DNA of 64,000 bases from Clusia tigrina (Eukaryota > Arthropoda > Insecta > Diptera > Clusiidae), in the NCBI GenBank assembly GCA_920105625.2, contig OV050032.1, positions 109,910,542 through 109,974,541 of the forward strand. Direction: 5' to 3'. Positions 24,106-37,634 of the stretch are shown in pieces. Made by a program: the position numbers and the translations under genes. Position 1 is the first letter of the stretch. Each line of letters begins with the position of its first letter. Below the pieces are notes generated by a model. The model was not told where the DNA came from, searched no databases, and saw only the letters and a list, made by a program, of their open reading frames with translations.

Positions 24106-26667
24106 TTTGTGCGATGGCTTAAATTGACAAGAGGCTCGAGTACTTTATTGTTACAAAATTTCAAGGTTTTATGACGCTCCAGTAAAAAGTTACAAGCATT
24201 TGAATGATGCGAACTTTGATAGGTGTAGGACATGCCGTAAAGAAGTTAGGGCCATTTGAGGTTTTATCAGTGTTTGATTTGGGACTCAAGGGTAGCATAG
24301 CTTTGTGCGATGGCTTAAATTGACAAGAGGCTCGAGTACTTTATTGTTACAAAATTTCAAGGTTTTATGAAGCTCCAGTAAAAAGTTACAAGCATTTGAA
24401 TGATGCGAACTTTGATAGGTGTAGGACATGCCGTAAAGAAGTTAGAGGCGTTTGAAGTTTTATCAGTGTTTGATTTGGGACTCTGGGGTAGCATAGCTTT
24501 GAGCGATAACTTAAATTTACAAGAGGCTCGAGTACTTTATTGTTACAAAATTTCAAGGTTTTATGACGCTCCAGTAAAAAGTTACAAGCATTTGTATGTT
24601 GCAAACTTTGAAAGGTGTAGGACGTACCGTATAGAAGTTAGGGCCATTTGAAGTTTTATCAGTGTTTGATTTGGGACTCAAGGGTAGCATAGCTTTGAGC
24701 GATGGCTTAAATTGACAAGAGGCTCGAGTACTTTATTGTTCCAAAATTTCAAGGTTTTATGACGCTCCAGTAAAAAGTTACAAGCATTTGTATGTTGCAA
24801 ACTTTGATAGGTGTAGGACGTACCGTATATAAGTTAGGGGCGTTTGAAGTTTTATCAGCGTTTGATTTGGGACTCAAGGGTAGCAAAGCTTTGAGCGATG
24901 GCTTAAATTGACAAGAGGCTCGAGTACTTTATTGTTACAAAATTTCAAGGATTTATGACGCTCCAGTAAAAAGATACAAGCATTTGTATGTTGCAAACTT
25001 TGATAGGTGTAGGACGTACCGTAAAGAAGTTAGGGGCGTTTGAAGTTTTATCAGTGTTTGATTTGGGACTCTAGGGTAGCATAGCTTTGAGCGATAACTT
25101 AAATTGACAAGATGCCCGAGTACTTTATTGTTACAAAATTTCAAGGTTTTATGACGCTCCAGTAAAAAGTTACAAGCATTTGTATGTTGCAAACTTTGAT
25201 AGGTGTAGGACGTACCGTATAGAAGTTAGGGGCGTTTGAAGTTTTATCAGCGTTTGATTTGGGACACAAGGGTAGCATAGCTTTGAGCGATGGCCTAAAT
25301 TGACAAGAGGCTCGAGTACTTTATTGTTACAAAATTTCAAGGTTTTATGACGCTCCAGTAAAAGTTACAATCATTTGTATGTTGCAAACTTTGATAGGTG
25401 TAGGACGTACCGTATAGAAGTTAGGGGCGTTTGAAGTTTTATCAGTGTTTGATTTGGGCATCAAGGGTAGCATAGCTTTGAGCGATAACATAAATTGACA
25501 AGAGGCTCGGGTACTTCATTGTTACAAAATTTCAAGGTTTTATGACGCTCCAGTAAAAAGTTACAAGCATTTGTATGTTGCAAACTTTGATGGGTGTAGG
25601 ACGTACCGTATAGAAGTTAGGGCCATTTGAAGTTTTATCAGTGTTTTATTTGGGACTCAGGGGTAGCATAGCTTTGAGCGATGTCTTAAATTGACAAGAG
25701 GCTCGAGTACTTTATTGTTACAAAATTTCAAGGTTTTATGACGCTCCAGTAAAAAGTTACAAGCATTTGTATGTTGCAAACTTTGATAGGTGTAGGACGT
25801 ACCGTATAGAAGTTAGGGGCGTTTGAAGTTTTATCAGCGTTTGATTTGGGACTCAAGGGTAGCATAGCTTTGAGCGATGGCCTAAATTGACAAGAGGCTC
25901 GAGTACTTCATTGTTACAAAATTTCAAGGTTTTATGACGCTCCAGTAAAAGTTACAATCATTTGTATGTTGCAAACTTTGATAGGTGTAGGACGTACCGT
26001 ATAGAAGTTAGGGGCGTTTGAAGTTTTATCAGTGTTTGATTTGGGCATCAAGGGTAGCATAGCTTTGAGCGATAACATAAATTGACAAGAGGCTCGGGTA
26101 CTTCATTGTTACAAAATTTCAAGGTTTTATGACGCTCCAGTAAAAAGTTACAAGCATTTGTATGTTGCAAACTTTGATAGGTGTAGGACGTACCGTATAG
26201 AAGTTAGGGGCGTTTGAAGTTTTATCAGCGTTTGATTTGGGACTCAAGGGTAGCATAGCTTTGAGCGATGGCCTAAATTGACAAGAGGCTCGAGTACTTT
26301 ATTGTTACAAAATTTCAAGGTTTTATGACGCTCCAGTAAAAGTTACAATCATTTGTATGTTGCAAACTTTGATAGGTGTAGGACGTACCGTATAGAAGTT
26401 AGGGGCGTTTGAAGTTTTATCAGTGTTTGATTTGGGCATCAAGGGTAGCATAGCTTTGAGCGATAACACAAATTGACAAGAGGCTCGGGTACTTCATTGT
26501 TACAAAATTTCAAGGTTTTATGACGCTCCAGTAAAAAGTTACAAGCATTTGTATGTTGCAAACTTTGATGGGTGTAGGACGTACCGTATAGAAGTTAGGG
26601 CCATTTGAAGTTTTATCAGTGTTTTATTTGGGACTCAGGGGTAGCATAGCTTTGAGCGATGGCCTAA
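24106..26667. repeat. Segmental copies and a short 2-to-3-monomer expansion
   Basis: About 24.60-25.78 kb repeats 20.30-21.48 kb (offset 4296). Within it a monomer with four A instead of five (CAGTAAAAGTTACAATC) appears at 21060, 25356, 25943 and 26334. The last three are 587 and 391 bp apart, so a 2- to 3-monomer module was locally amplified. A plus-strand open frame of 83 codons at 24400 arises only because one monomer reads AAATTTACAAG instead of AAATTGACAAG. Confidence 0.75.
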
Positions 26668-29183
26668 ATTGACAAGAGGCTCGGGTACTTCATTGTTACA
26701 AAATTTCAAGGTTTTATGACGCTCCAGTAAAAAGTTACAAGCATTTGTATGTTGCAAACTTTGATAGGTGTAGGACGTACCGTAAAGAAGTTAGGGTCGT
26801 TTGAAGTTTTATCAGTGTTTGATTTGGGACTCAAGGGTAGCATAGCTTTGTGCGATGGCTTAAATTGACAAGAGGCTCGAGTACTTTATTGTTACAAAAT
26901 TTCAAGGTTTTATGACGCTCCAGTAAAAAGTTACAAGCATTTGAATGATGCAAACTTTAACCGTAAAGAAGTTAGAGGCGTTTGAAGTTTTATCAGTGTT
27001 TGATTTGGGACTCTGGGGTAGCATAGCTTTGAGCGATAACTTAAATTGACAAGAGGCTCGGGTACTTTATTGTTACAAAATTTCAAGGTTTTATGACGCT
27101 CCAGTAAAAAGTTACAAGCATTTGTATGTTGCAAACTTTGAAAGGTGTAGGACGTACCGTATAGAAGTTAGGGCCATTTGAAGTTTTATCAGTGTTTGAT
27201 TTGGGACTCAAGGGTAGCATAGCTTTGAGCAATGGTTTAAATTGACAAGAGGCTCATTTACTTTATTGTTACAAAATTTCAAGGTTTTATGACGCTGCAG
27301 TAAAAAGTTACAAGCATTTGAATGTTGCGAACTTTGATAGGTGTAGGACATACCGTATAGAAGTTAGGGCCAATTGAAGTTCTCTCAGTGTTTGATTTGG
27401 GACTCTAGGGTAGCATAGCTTTGAGCGATAACTTAAATTGACAAGATGCTCGAGTACTTTATTGTTGCAAAATTTCAAGGTTTTATGACGCTCCAGTAAA
27501 AAGTTACAAGCATTTGTATGTTGCAAACTTTGATAGGTGTAGGACGTACCGTAAAGAAGTTAGGGGCATTTGAAGTTTTATCAGTGTTTGATTTGGGACT
27601 CTAGGGTAGCATAGCTTTGAGCGATGGCCTAAATTGACAAGAGGCTCGAGTACTTTATTGTTACAAAGTTTCTAGGTTTTATGGCGCTCCAGTAAAAAGG
27701 TACAAGCATTTGTATGTTGCAAACTTTGATAGGTGTAGGACGTACCGTAAAGAAGTTAGGGGCGTTTGAAGTTTTATCAGTGTTTGATTTGAGACTCTAG
27801 GGTAGCATAGCTTTGAGCGATGGCTTAAATTGACAAGAGGCTCGAGTACTTTATTGTTACAAAATTTCAAGGTTTTATGACGCTCCAGTAAAAAGTTACA
27901 AGCATTTGTATGTTGCAAACTTTGAAAGGTGTAGGACGTACCGTATAGAAGTTAGGGGCGTTTGAAGTTTTATCAGTGTTTGATTTGGGCATCAAGGGTA
28001 GCATAGCTTTGAGCGATAACATAAATTGACAAGAGGCTCGGGTACTTCATTGTTACCAAATTTCAAGGTTTTATGACGCTCCAGTAAAAAGTTACAAGCA
28101 TTTCTATGTTGCAAACTTTGATAGGTGTAGGACGTACCGTATAGAAGTTAGGGCCATTTGAAGTTTTATCAGTGTTTTATTTGGGACTCAAGGGTAGCTT
28201 AGCTTTGAGCGATAACTTAAATTGACAAGAGGCTCGGGTACTTCATTGTTACAAAATTTCAAGGTTTTATGACGCTCCAGTAAAAAGTTACAAGCATTTG
28301 TATGTTGCAAACTTTGATAGGTGTTGGACGTACCGTATAGAAGATAGGGCCATTTGAAGTTTTATCAGTGTTTGATTTGGGACTCAAGGGTAGCATAGCT
28401 TTGAGCGATGTCTTAAATTGACAAGAGGCTCGAGTACTTTATTGTTACAAAATTTCAAGGTTTTATGACGCTCCAGTAAAAAGTTACAAGCATTTGTATG
28501 TTGCAAACTTTGATAGGTGTAGGACGTACCGTATAGAAGTTAGGGCCATTCGAAGTTTTATCAGTGTTTTATTTGGGACTCAAGGGTAGCATAGCTTTGA
28601 GCGATAACTTAAATTGACAAGAGGCTCGGGTACTTCATTGTTACAAAATTTCAAGGTTTTATGACGCTCCAGTAAAAAGTTACAAGCATTTGTATGTTGC
28701 AAACTTTGATAGGTGTAGGACGTACCGTAAAGAAGTTAGGGGCGTTTGAAGTTTTATCAGTGTTTGATTTGGGACTCTAGGGTAGCATAGCTTTGAGCGA
28801 TAACTTAAATTGACAAGATGCCCGAGTACTTTATTGTTACAAAATTTCAAGGTTTTATGACGCTCCAGTAAAAAGTTACAAGCATTTGTATGTTGCAAAC
28901 TTTGATAGGTGTAGGACGTACCGTATAGAAGTTAGGGGCGTTTGAAGTTTTATCAGCGTTTGATTTGGGACTCAAGGGTAGCATAGCTTTGAGCGATGGC
29001 CTAAATTGACAAGAGGCTCGAGTACTTTATTGTTACAAAATTTCTATGTTTTATGACGCTCCAGAAAATAGTTACAAGCATTTGTATGTTGCAAACTTTG
29101 ATAGGTGTAGGACGTACCGTATAGAAGTTAGGGGCGTTTAAAGTTTTATTAGTGTTTGATTTGGGCATCAAGGGTAGCATAGC
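26668..29183. repeat. Segmental copy B2, 2.5 kb
   Basis: This matches 21590-24105 in order and rare variants at an offset of 5078 bp. A few private changes are visible, including GCAAACTTTAACC near 26951 (against GCGAACTTTGACC) and CTCATTTAC near 27250. It ends where the GCATCAAG monomer is followed by ATAACAT instead of ATGGCTT, and there passes directly into the GGTACC-tagged block family. Confidence 0.85.
26901..27081. repeat. 181-bp monomer (15-bp deletion), copy 2
   Basis: The same 15-bp loss occurs at 26960/26961, with two private substitutions next to it (GCAAACTTTAA). It lies in the B2 segment at the position expected from B1. Confidence 0.9.
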
Positions 29184-30500
29184 TTTGAGCGATAACATAA
29201 ATTGACAAGAGGCTCGGGTACTTCATTGTTACAAAATTTCAAGGTTTTATGACGCTCCAGTAAAAAGTTACAAGCATTTGTATGTTGTAAACTTTGATAG
29301 GTGTAGGACGTACCGTATAGAAGTTAGGGCCATTTGAAGTTTTATCAGTGTTTTATTTGGGACTCAAGGGTAGCATAGCTTTGAGCGATAACTTAAATTG
29401 ACAAGAGGCTCGAGTACTTTATTGCTACAAAATTTCAAGGTTTTATGACGCTCCAGTATAACGATACAAGCATTTGTATGTTGCAAACTTTGATAGGTGT
29501 TGGAGGTACCGTATAGAAGATAGGGCCATTTGAAGTTTTATCAGTGTTTGATTTGGGACTCAAGGGTAGCATAGCTTTGAGCGATGTCTTAAATTGACAA
29601 GAGGCTCGAGTACTTTATTGTTACAAAATTTCAAGGTTTTATGACGCTCCAGTAAAAAGTTACAAGCATTTGTATGTTGCAAACTTTGATAGGTGTAGGA
29701 CGTACCGTATAGAAGTTAGGGGCGTTTGAAGTTTTATCAGCGTTTGATTTGGGACTCAAGGGTAGCATAGCTTTGAGCGATGGCTTAAATTGACAAGAGG
29801 CTCGAGTACTTTATTGTTACAAAATTTCAAGGTTTTATGACGCTCCAGTAAAAAGATACAAGCATTTGTATGTTGCAAACTTTGATAGGTGTAGGACGTA
29901 CCGTAAAGAAGTTAGGTGCGTTTGAAGTTTTATCAGTGTTTGATTTGGGACTCTAGGGTAGCATAGCTTTGAGCGATAATTAAATTGACAAGATGCCCGA
30001 GTACTTTATTGTTACAAAATTTCAAGGTTTTATGACGCTCCAGTAAAAAGTTACAAGCATTTGTATGTTGCAAACTTTGATAGGTGTAGGACGTACCGTA
30101 TAGAAGTTAGGGGCGTTTGAAGTTTTATCAGCGTTTGATTTGGGACTCAAAGGTAGCATAGCTTTGAGCGATGGCCTAAATTGACAAGAGGCTCGAGTAC
30201 TTTATTGTTACAAAATTTGTATGTTTTATGACGCTCCAGAAAAAAGTTACAAGCATTTGTATGTTGCAAACTTTGATAGGTGTAGGACGTACCGTATAGA
30301 AGTTAGGGGCGATTGGAGTTTTATCAGTGTTTGATTTGGGACTCTAGGGTAGCATAGTTTTGAGCGATAGCTTAAATTGACAAGAGGCTCGGGTACTTCA
30401 TTGTTACAAAATTTCAAGGTTTTATGACGCTCCAGTAAAAAGTTACAAGCATTTGTCTGTTGCAAACTTTGATAGGTGTAGGACGTACCGTAAAGAAGTT
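29042..30500. repeat. Block C, copy 1 (GGTACC-tagged)
   Basis: This is the first of five blocks that start with a CTATG/CCAGA monomer bearing GCGTTTAAAGTTTTATTAG. They continue through a GTTGTAAAC monomer, a GCTACAAAATTTC plus CGATAC monomer with GGAGGTACC, and a GTTAGGTGCG monomer. The C-to-G change turns GACGTACC into GAGGTACC and creates a GGTACC site at 29505. A private change gives GTATAACGATAC near 29457, and one base is lost in GATAATTAAATT near 29977. The first 945 bp or so are common to all five copies. Confidence 0.82.
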
Positions 30501-30608
30501 AGGGTCGTTTGAAGTTTTATCAGTGTTTGATTTGGGACTCAAGGGTAGCATAGCTTTGTGCGATGGCTTTTATTGACAAGAGGCTCGAGTACTTTATTGT
30601 TACAAAAT

Positions 30609-30789
30609 TTCAAGGTTTTATGACGCTCCAGTAAAAAGCTACAAGCATTTGAATGATGCGAACTTTGACCGTAAAGAAGTTAGAGGCGTTTGAAGTTTTA
30701 TCAGTGTTTGATTTGGGACTCTGGGGTAGCATAGCTTTGAGCGATGTCTTAAATTGACAAGAGGCTCGAGTACTTTATTGTTACAAAAT
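30609..30789. repeat. 181-bp monomer (15-bp deletion), copy 3
   Basis: The 15-bp loss lies at 30668/30669. It is followed by a GACTCTGGGG and ATGTCTT combination that differs from the other copies. The deletion junction therefore sits next to a different distal half, which suggests an exchange inside or just after this monomer. Confidence 0.88.
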
Positions 30790-31573
30790 TTCAAGGTTTT
30801 ATGACGCTCCAGTAAAAAGTTACAAGCATTTGTATGTTGCAAACTTTGATAGGTGTAGGACGTGCCGTATAGAAGTTAGGGGCGTTTGAAGTTTTATCAG
30901 CGTTTGATTTGGGACTCAAGGGTAGCATAGCTTTGAGCGATGGCTTAAATTGACAAGAGGCTCGAGTTCCTTATTGTTACAAAATTTCAAGGTTTTATGA
31001 CGCTCCAGTAAAAAGATACAAGCATTTGTATGTTGCAAACTTTGATAGGTGTAGGACGTACCGTAAAGAAGTTAGGGGCGTTTGAAGTTTTATCAGTGTT
31101 TGATTTGGGACTCTAGGGTAGCATAGCTTTGAGCGATAACTTAAATTGACAAGATGCCCGAGTACTTTATTGTTACAAAATTTCAAGGTTTTATGACGCT
31201 CCAGTAAAAAGTTACAAGCATTTGTATGTTGCAAACTTTGATAGGTGTAGGACGTACCGTATAGAAGTCAGGGGCGTTTGGAGTTTTATCAGTGTTTGAT
31301 TTGGGACTCTAGGGTAGCATAGTTTTGAGCGATAGCTTAAATTGACAAGAGGCTCGGGTACTTCATTGTTACAAAATTTCAAGGTTTTATGACGCTCCAG
31401 TAAAAAGTTACAAGCATTTGTCTGTTGCAAACTTTGATAGGTGTAGGACGTACCGTAAAGAAGTTAGGGTCGTTTGAAGTTTTATCAGTGTTTGATTTGG
31501 GACTCAAGGGTAGCATAGCTTTGTGCGATGGCCTAAATTGACAAGAGGCTCGAGTACTTTATTGTTACAAAAT

Positions 31574-31754
31574 TTCAAGGTTTTATGACGCTCCAGTAAA
31601 AAGTTACAAGCATTTGAATGATGCGAACTTTGACCGTAAAGAAGTTAGAGGCGTTTGAAGTTTTATCAGTGTTTGATTTGGGACTCTGGGGTAGCATAGC
31701 TTTGAGCGATAACTTAAATTGACAAGAGGCTCGGGTACTTTATTGTTACAAAAT
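31574..31754. repeat. 181-bp monomer (15-bp deletion), copy 4
   Basis: The 15-bp loss lies at 31633/31634, in the position expected for segment B3. It lies 965 bp after copy 3, which is five monomers minus the 15 deleted bases. Confidence 0.88.
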
Positions 31755-33518
31755 TTCAAGGTTTTATGACGTTCCAGTAAAAAGTTACAAGCATTTGTAT
31801 GTTGCAAACTTTGAAAGGTGTAGGACGTACCGTATAGAAGTTAGGGCCATTTGAAGTTTTATCAGTGTTTGATTTGGGACTCAAGGGTAGCATAGCTTTG
31901 AGCAATGGCTTAAATTGACAAGAGGCTCAATTACTTTATTGTTACAAAATTTCAAGGTTTTATGACGCTGCAGTAAAAAGTTACAAGTATTTGAATGTTG
32001 CGAACTTTGATAGGTGTAGGACATACCGTATAGAAGTTAGGGCCAATTGAAGTTCTCTCAGTGTTTGATTTGGGACTCTAGGGTAGCATAGCTTTGAGCG
32101 ATAACTTAAATTGGCAAGATGCTCGAGTACTTTATTGTTACAAAATTTCAAGGTTCTATGACGCTCCAGTAAAAAGTTACAAGCATTTGTATGTTGCAAA
32201 CTTTGATAGGTGTAGGACGTACCGTAAAGAAGTTAGGGGCGTTTGAAGTTTTATCAGTGTTTGATTTGGGACTCTAGGGTAGCATAGCTTTGAGCGATGG
32301 CCTAAATTGACAAGAGGCTCGAGTACTTTATTGTTACAAAGTTTCTAGGTTTTATGGCGCTCCAGTAAAAAGGTACAAGCATTTGTATGTTGCAAACTTT
32401 GATAGGTGTAGGACGTACCGTAAAGAAGTTAGGGGCGTTTGAAGTTTTATCAGTGTTTGATTTGAGACTCTAGGGTAGCATAGCTTTGAGCGATGGCTTA
32501 AATTGACAAGAGGCTCGAGTACTTTATTGTTACAAAATTTCAAGGTTTTATGACGCTCCAGTAAAAAGTTACAAGCATTTGTATGTTGCAAACTTTGATA
32601 GGTGTAGGACGTACCGTATAGAAGTTAGGGCCATTTGAAGTTTTATCAGTGTTTTATTTGGGACTCAAGGGTAGCTTAGCTTTGAGCGATAACTTAAATT
32701 GACAAGAGGCTCGGGTACTTCATTGTTACAAAATTTCAAGGTTTTATGACGCTCCAGTAAAAAGTTACAAGCATTTGTATGTTGCAAACTTTGATAGGTG
32801 TTGGACGTACCGTATAGAAGATAGGGCCATTTGAAGTTTTATCAGTGTTTGATTTGGGACTCAAGGGTAGCATAGCTTTGAGCGATGTCTTAAATTGACA
32901 AGAGGCTCGAGTACTTTATTGTTACAAAATTTCAAGGTTTTATGACGCTCCAGTAAAAAGTTACAAGCATTTGTATGTTGCAAACTTTGATAGGTGTAGG
33001 ACGTACCGTATAGAAGTTAGGGCCATTCGAAGTTTTATCAGTGTTTTATTTGGGACTCAAGGGTAGCATAGCTTTGAGCGATAACTTAAATTGACAAGAG
33101 GCTCGGGTACTTCATTGTTACAAAATTTCAAGGTTTTATGACGCTCCAGTAAAAAGATACAAGCATTTGTATGTTGCAAACTTTGATAGGTGTAGGACGT
33201 ACCGTAAAGAAGTTAGGGGCGTTTGAAGTTTTATCAGTGTTTGATTTGGGACTCTAGGGTAGCATAGCTTTGAGCGATAACTTAAATTGACAAGATGCCC
33301 GAGTACTTTATTGTTACAAAATTTCAAGGTTTTATGACGCTCCAGTAAAAAGTTACAAGCATTTGTATGTTGCAAACTTTGATAGGTGTAGGACGTACCG
33401 TATAGAAGTTAGGGGCGTTTGAAGTTTTATCAGCGTTTGAATTGGGACTCAAGGGTAGCATAGCTTTGAGCGATGGCCTAAATTGACAAGAGGCTCGAGT
33501 ACTTTATTGTTACAAAAT

Positions 33519-35870
33519 TTCTATGTTTTATGACGCTCCAGAATATAGTTACAAGCATTTGTATGTTGCAAACTTTGATAGGTGTAGGACGTACCGTATA
33601 GAAGTTAGGGGCGTTTAAAGTTTTATTAGTGTTTGATTTGGGCATCAAGGGTAGCATAGCTTTGAGCGATAACATAAATTGACAAGAGGCTCGGGTACTT
33701 CATTGTTACAAAATTTCAAGGTTTTATGACGCTCCAGTAAAAAGTTACAAGCATTTGTATGTTGTAAACTTTGATAGGTGTAGGACGTACCGTATAGAAG
33801 TTAGGGCCATTTGAAGTTTTATCAGTGTTTTATTTGGGACTCAAGGGTAGCATAGCTTTGAGCGATAACTTAAATTGACAAGAGGCTCGAGTACTTTATT
33901 GCTACAAAATTTCAAGGTTTTATGACGCTCCAGTAAAACGATACAAGCATTTGTATGTTGCAAACTTTGATAGGTGTTGGAGGTACCGTATAGAAGATAG
34001 GGCCATTTGAAGTTTTATCAGTGTTTGATTTGGGACTCAAGGGTAGCATAGCTTTGAGCGATGTCTTAAATTGACAAGAGGCTCGAGTACTTTATTGTTA
34101 CAAAATTTCAAGGTTTTATGACGCTCCAGTAAAAAGTTACAAGCATTTGTATGTTGCAAACTTTGATAGGTGTAGGACGTACCGTATAGAAGTTAGGGGC
34201 GTTTGAAGTTTTATCAGCGTTTGATTTGGGACTCAAGGGTAGCATAGCTTTGAGCGATGGCTTAAATTGACAAGAGGCTCGAGTACTTTATTGTTACAAA
34301 ATTTCAAGGTTTTATGACGCTCCAGTAAAAAGATACAAGCATTTGTATGTTGCAAACTTTGATAGGTGTAGGACGTACCGTAAAGAAGTTAGGTGCGTTT
34401 GAAGTTTTATCAGTGTTTGATTTGGGACTCTAGGGTAGCATAGCTTTGAGCGATAACTTAAATTGACAAGATGCCCGAGTACTTTATTGTTACAAAATTT
34501 CAAGGTTTTATGACGCTCCAGTAAAAAGTTACAAGCATTTGTATGTTGCAAACTTTGATAGGTGTAGGACGTACCGTATAGAAGTTAGGGGCGTTTGAAG
34601 TTTTATCAGCGTTTGATTTGGGACTCAAGGGTAGCATAGCTTTGAGCGATGGCCTAAATTGACAAGAGGCTCGAGTACTTTATTGTTACAAAATTTGTAT
34701 GTTTTATGACGCTCCAGAAAAAAGTTACAAGCATTTGTATGTTGCAAACTTTGATAGGTGTAGGACGTACCGTATAGAAGTTAGGGGCGTTTGGAGTTTT
34801 ATCAGTGTTTGATTTGGGACTCTAGGGTAGCATAGTTTTGAGCGATAGCTTAAATTGACAAGAGGCTCGGGTACTTCATTGTTACAAAATTTCAAGGTTT
34901 TATGACGCTCCAGTAAAAAGTTACAAGCATTTGTCTGTTGCAAACTTTGATAGGTGTAGGACGTACCGTAAAGAAGTTAGGGCCATTTGAAGTTTTATCA
35001 GTGTTTTATTTGGGACTCAAGGGTAGCTTAGCTTTGAGCGATAACTTAAATTGACAAGAGGCTCGGGTACTTCATTGTTACAAAATTTCAAGGTTTTATG
35101 ACGCTCCAGTAAAAAGTTACAAGCATTTGTATGTTGCAAACTTTGATAGGTGTTGGACGTACCGTATAGAAGATAGGGCCATTTGAAGTTTTATCAGTGT
35201 TTGATTTGGGACTCAAGGGTAGCATAGCTTTGAGCGATGTCTTAAATTGACAAGAGGCTCGAGTACTTTATTGTTACAAAATTTCAAGGTTTTATGACGC
35301 TCCAGTAAAAAGTTACAAGCATTTGTATGTTGCAAACTTTGATAGGTGTAGGACGTACCGTATAGAAGTTAGGGCCATTCGAAGTTTTATCAGTGTTTTA
35401 TTTGGGACTCAAGGGTAGCATAGCTTTGAGCGATAACTTAAATTGACAAGAGGCTCGGGTACTTCATTGTTACAAAATTTCAAGGTTTTATGACGCTCCA
35501 GTAAAAAGATACAAGCATTTGTATGTTGCAAACTTTGATAGGTGTAGGACGTACCGTAAAGAAGTTAGGGGCGTTTGAAGTTTTATCAGTGTTTGATTTG
35601 GTACTCTAGGGTAGCATAACTTTGAGCGATAACTTAAATTGACAAGATGCCCGAGTACTTTATTGTTACAAAATTTCAAGGTTTTATGACGCTCCAGTAA
35701 AAAGTTACAAGCATTTGTATGTTGCAAACTTTGATAGGTGTAGGACGTACCGTATAGAAGTTAGGGGCGTTTGAAGTTTTATCAGCGTTTGATTTGGGAC
35801 TCAAGGGTAGCATAGCTTTGAGCGATGGCCTAAATTGACAAGAGGCTCGAGTACTTTATTGTTACAAAAT
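33519..35870. repeat. Block C, copy 2 (12-mer spacing, 2352 bp)
   Basis: Opens with CCAGAATATAG and carries GTTGTAAAC near 33765, GTAAAACGATAC near 33937, GGAGGTACC at 33979 and GTTAGGTGCG near 34390. It extends through the GTATG/CCAGA monomer near 34696 and TTGTCTGTTGC near 34933, then joins a module with GGGCCATTCGAAG near 35370. Exactly twelve monomers separate it from the next copy. Confidence 0.85.
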
Positions 35871-37634
35871 TTCTATGTTTTATGACGCTCCAGAAAATAG
35901 TTACAAGCATTTGTATGTTGCAAACTTTGATAGGTGTAGGACGTACCGTATAGAAGTTAGGGGCGTTTAAAGTTTTATTAGTGTTTGATTTGGGCATCAA
36001 GGGTAGCATAGCTTTGAGCGATAACATAAATTGACAAGAGGCTCGGGTACTTCATTGTTACAAAATTTCAAGGTTTTATGACGCTCCAGTAAAAAGTTAC
36101 AAGCATTTGTATGTTGTAAACTTTGATAGGTGTAGGACGTACCGTATAGAAGTTAGGGCCATTTGAAGTTTTATCAGTGTTTTATTTGGGACTCAAGGGT
36201 AGCATAGCTTTGAGCGATAACTTAAATTGACAAGAGGCTCGAGTACTTTATTGCTACAAAATTTCAAGGTTTTATGACGCTCCAGTAAAACGATACAAGC
36301 ATTTGTATGTTGCAAACTTTGATAGGTGTTGGAGGTACCGTATAGAAGATAGGGCCATTTGAAGTTTTATCAGTGTTTGATTTGGGACTCAAGGGTAGCA
36401 TAGCTTTGAGCGATGTCTTAAATTGACAAGAGGCTCGAGTACTTTATTGTTACAAAATTTCAAGGTTTTATGACGCTCCAGTAAAAAGTTACAAGCATTT
36501 GTATGTTGCAAACTTTGATAGGTGTAGGACGTACCGTATAGAAGTTAGGGGCGTTTGAAGTTTTATCAGCGTTTGATTTGGGACTCAAGGGTAGCATAGC
36601 TTTGAGCGATGGCTTAAATTGACAAGAGGCTCGAGTACTTTATTGTTACAAAATTTCAAGGTTTTATGACGCTCCAGTAAAAAGATACAAGCATTTGTAT
36701 GTTGCAAACTTTGATAGGTGTAGGACGTACCGTAAAGAAGTTAGGTGCGTTTGAAGTTTTATCAGTGTTTGATTTGGGACTCTAGGGTAGCATAGCTTTG
36801 AGCGATAACTTAAATTGACAAGAGGCTCGGGTACTTCATTGTTACAAAATTTCAAGGTTTTATGACGCTCCAGTAAAAAGTTACAAGCATTTGTATGTTG
36901 CAAACTTTGATAGGTGTTGGACGTACCGTATAGAAGATAGGGCCATTTGAAGTTTTATCAGTGTTTGATTTGGGACTCAAGGGTAGCATAGCTTTGAGCG
37001 ATGTCTTAAATTGACAAGAGGCTCGAGTACTTTATTGTTACAAAATTTCAAGGTTTTATGACGCTCCAGTAAAAAGTTACAAGCATTTGTATGTTGCAAA
37101 CTTTGATAGGTGTAGGACGTACCGTATAGAAGTTAGGGCCATTCGAAGTTTTATCAGTGTTTTATTTGGGACTCAAGGGTAGCATAGCTTTGAGCGATAA
37201 CTTAAATTGACAAGAGGCTCGGGTACTTCATTGTTACAAAATTTCAAGGTTTTATGACGCTCCAGTAAAAAGATACAAGCATTTGTATGTTGCAAACTTT
37301 GATAGGTGTAGGACGTACCGTAAAGAAGTTAGGGGCGTTTGAAGTTTTATCAGTGTTTGATTTGGGACTCTAGGGTAGCATAGCTTTGAGCGATAACTTA
37401 AATTGACAAGATGCCCGAGTACTTTATTGTTACAAAATTTCAAGGTTTTATGACGCTCCAGTAAAAAGTTACAAGCATTTGTATGTTGCAAACTTTGATA
37501 GGTGTAGGACGTACCGTATAGAAGTTAGGGGCGTTTGAAGTTTTATCAGCGTTTGATTTGGGACTCAAGGGTAGCATAGCTTTGAGCGATGGCTTAAATT
37601 GACAAGAGGCTCGAGTACTTTATTGTTACAAAAT
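35871..37634. repeat. Block C, copy 3 (9-mer spacing, 1764 bp)
   Basis: Carries the same tags, with GGAGGTACC at 36331. After the GTTAGGTGCG monomer it leaves the common order near 36815, where GGCTCGGG and CTTCATTG replace TGCCCGAG. It skips three monomers present in copy 2 before rejoining at the GATAGGTGTTGG module. A three-monomer internal loss by out-of-register exchange explains 1764 against 2352 bp. Confidence 0.85.

Larger units (their letters stand above)
30501..33518. repeat. Segmental copy B3 and flanking monomers
   Basis: From about 31360 the order follows B2 at an offset of 4673 bp and then drops to 4477 bp near 32.6 kb, because one whole GCATCAAG monomer is absent. Two 181-bp monomers lie here (30609 and 31574), so the deletion-bearing unit was itself included in a short internal duplication. 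The TTTTATTG near 30568 and GCTACAAGC near 30639 are private changes. Confidence 0.78.
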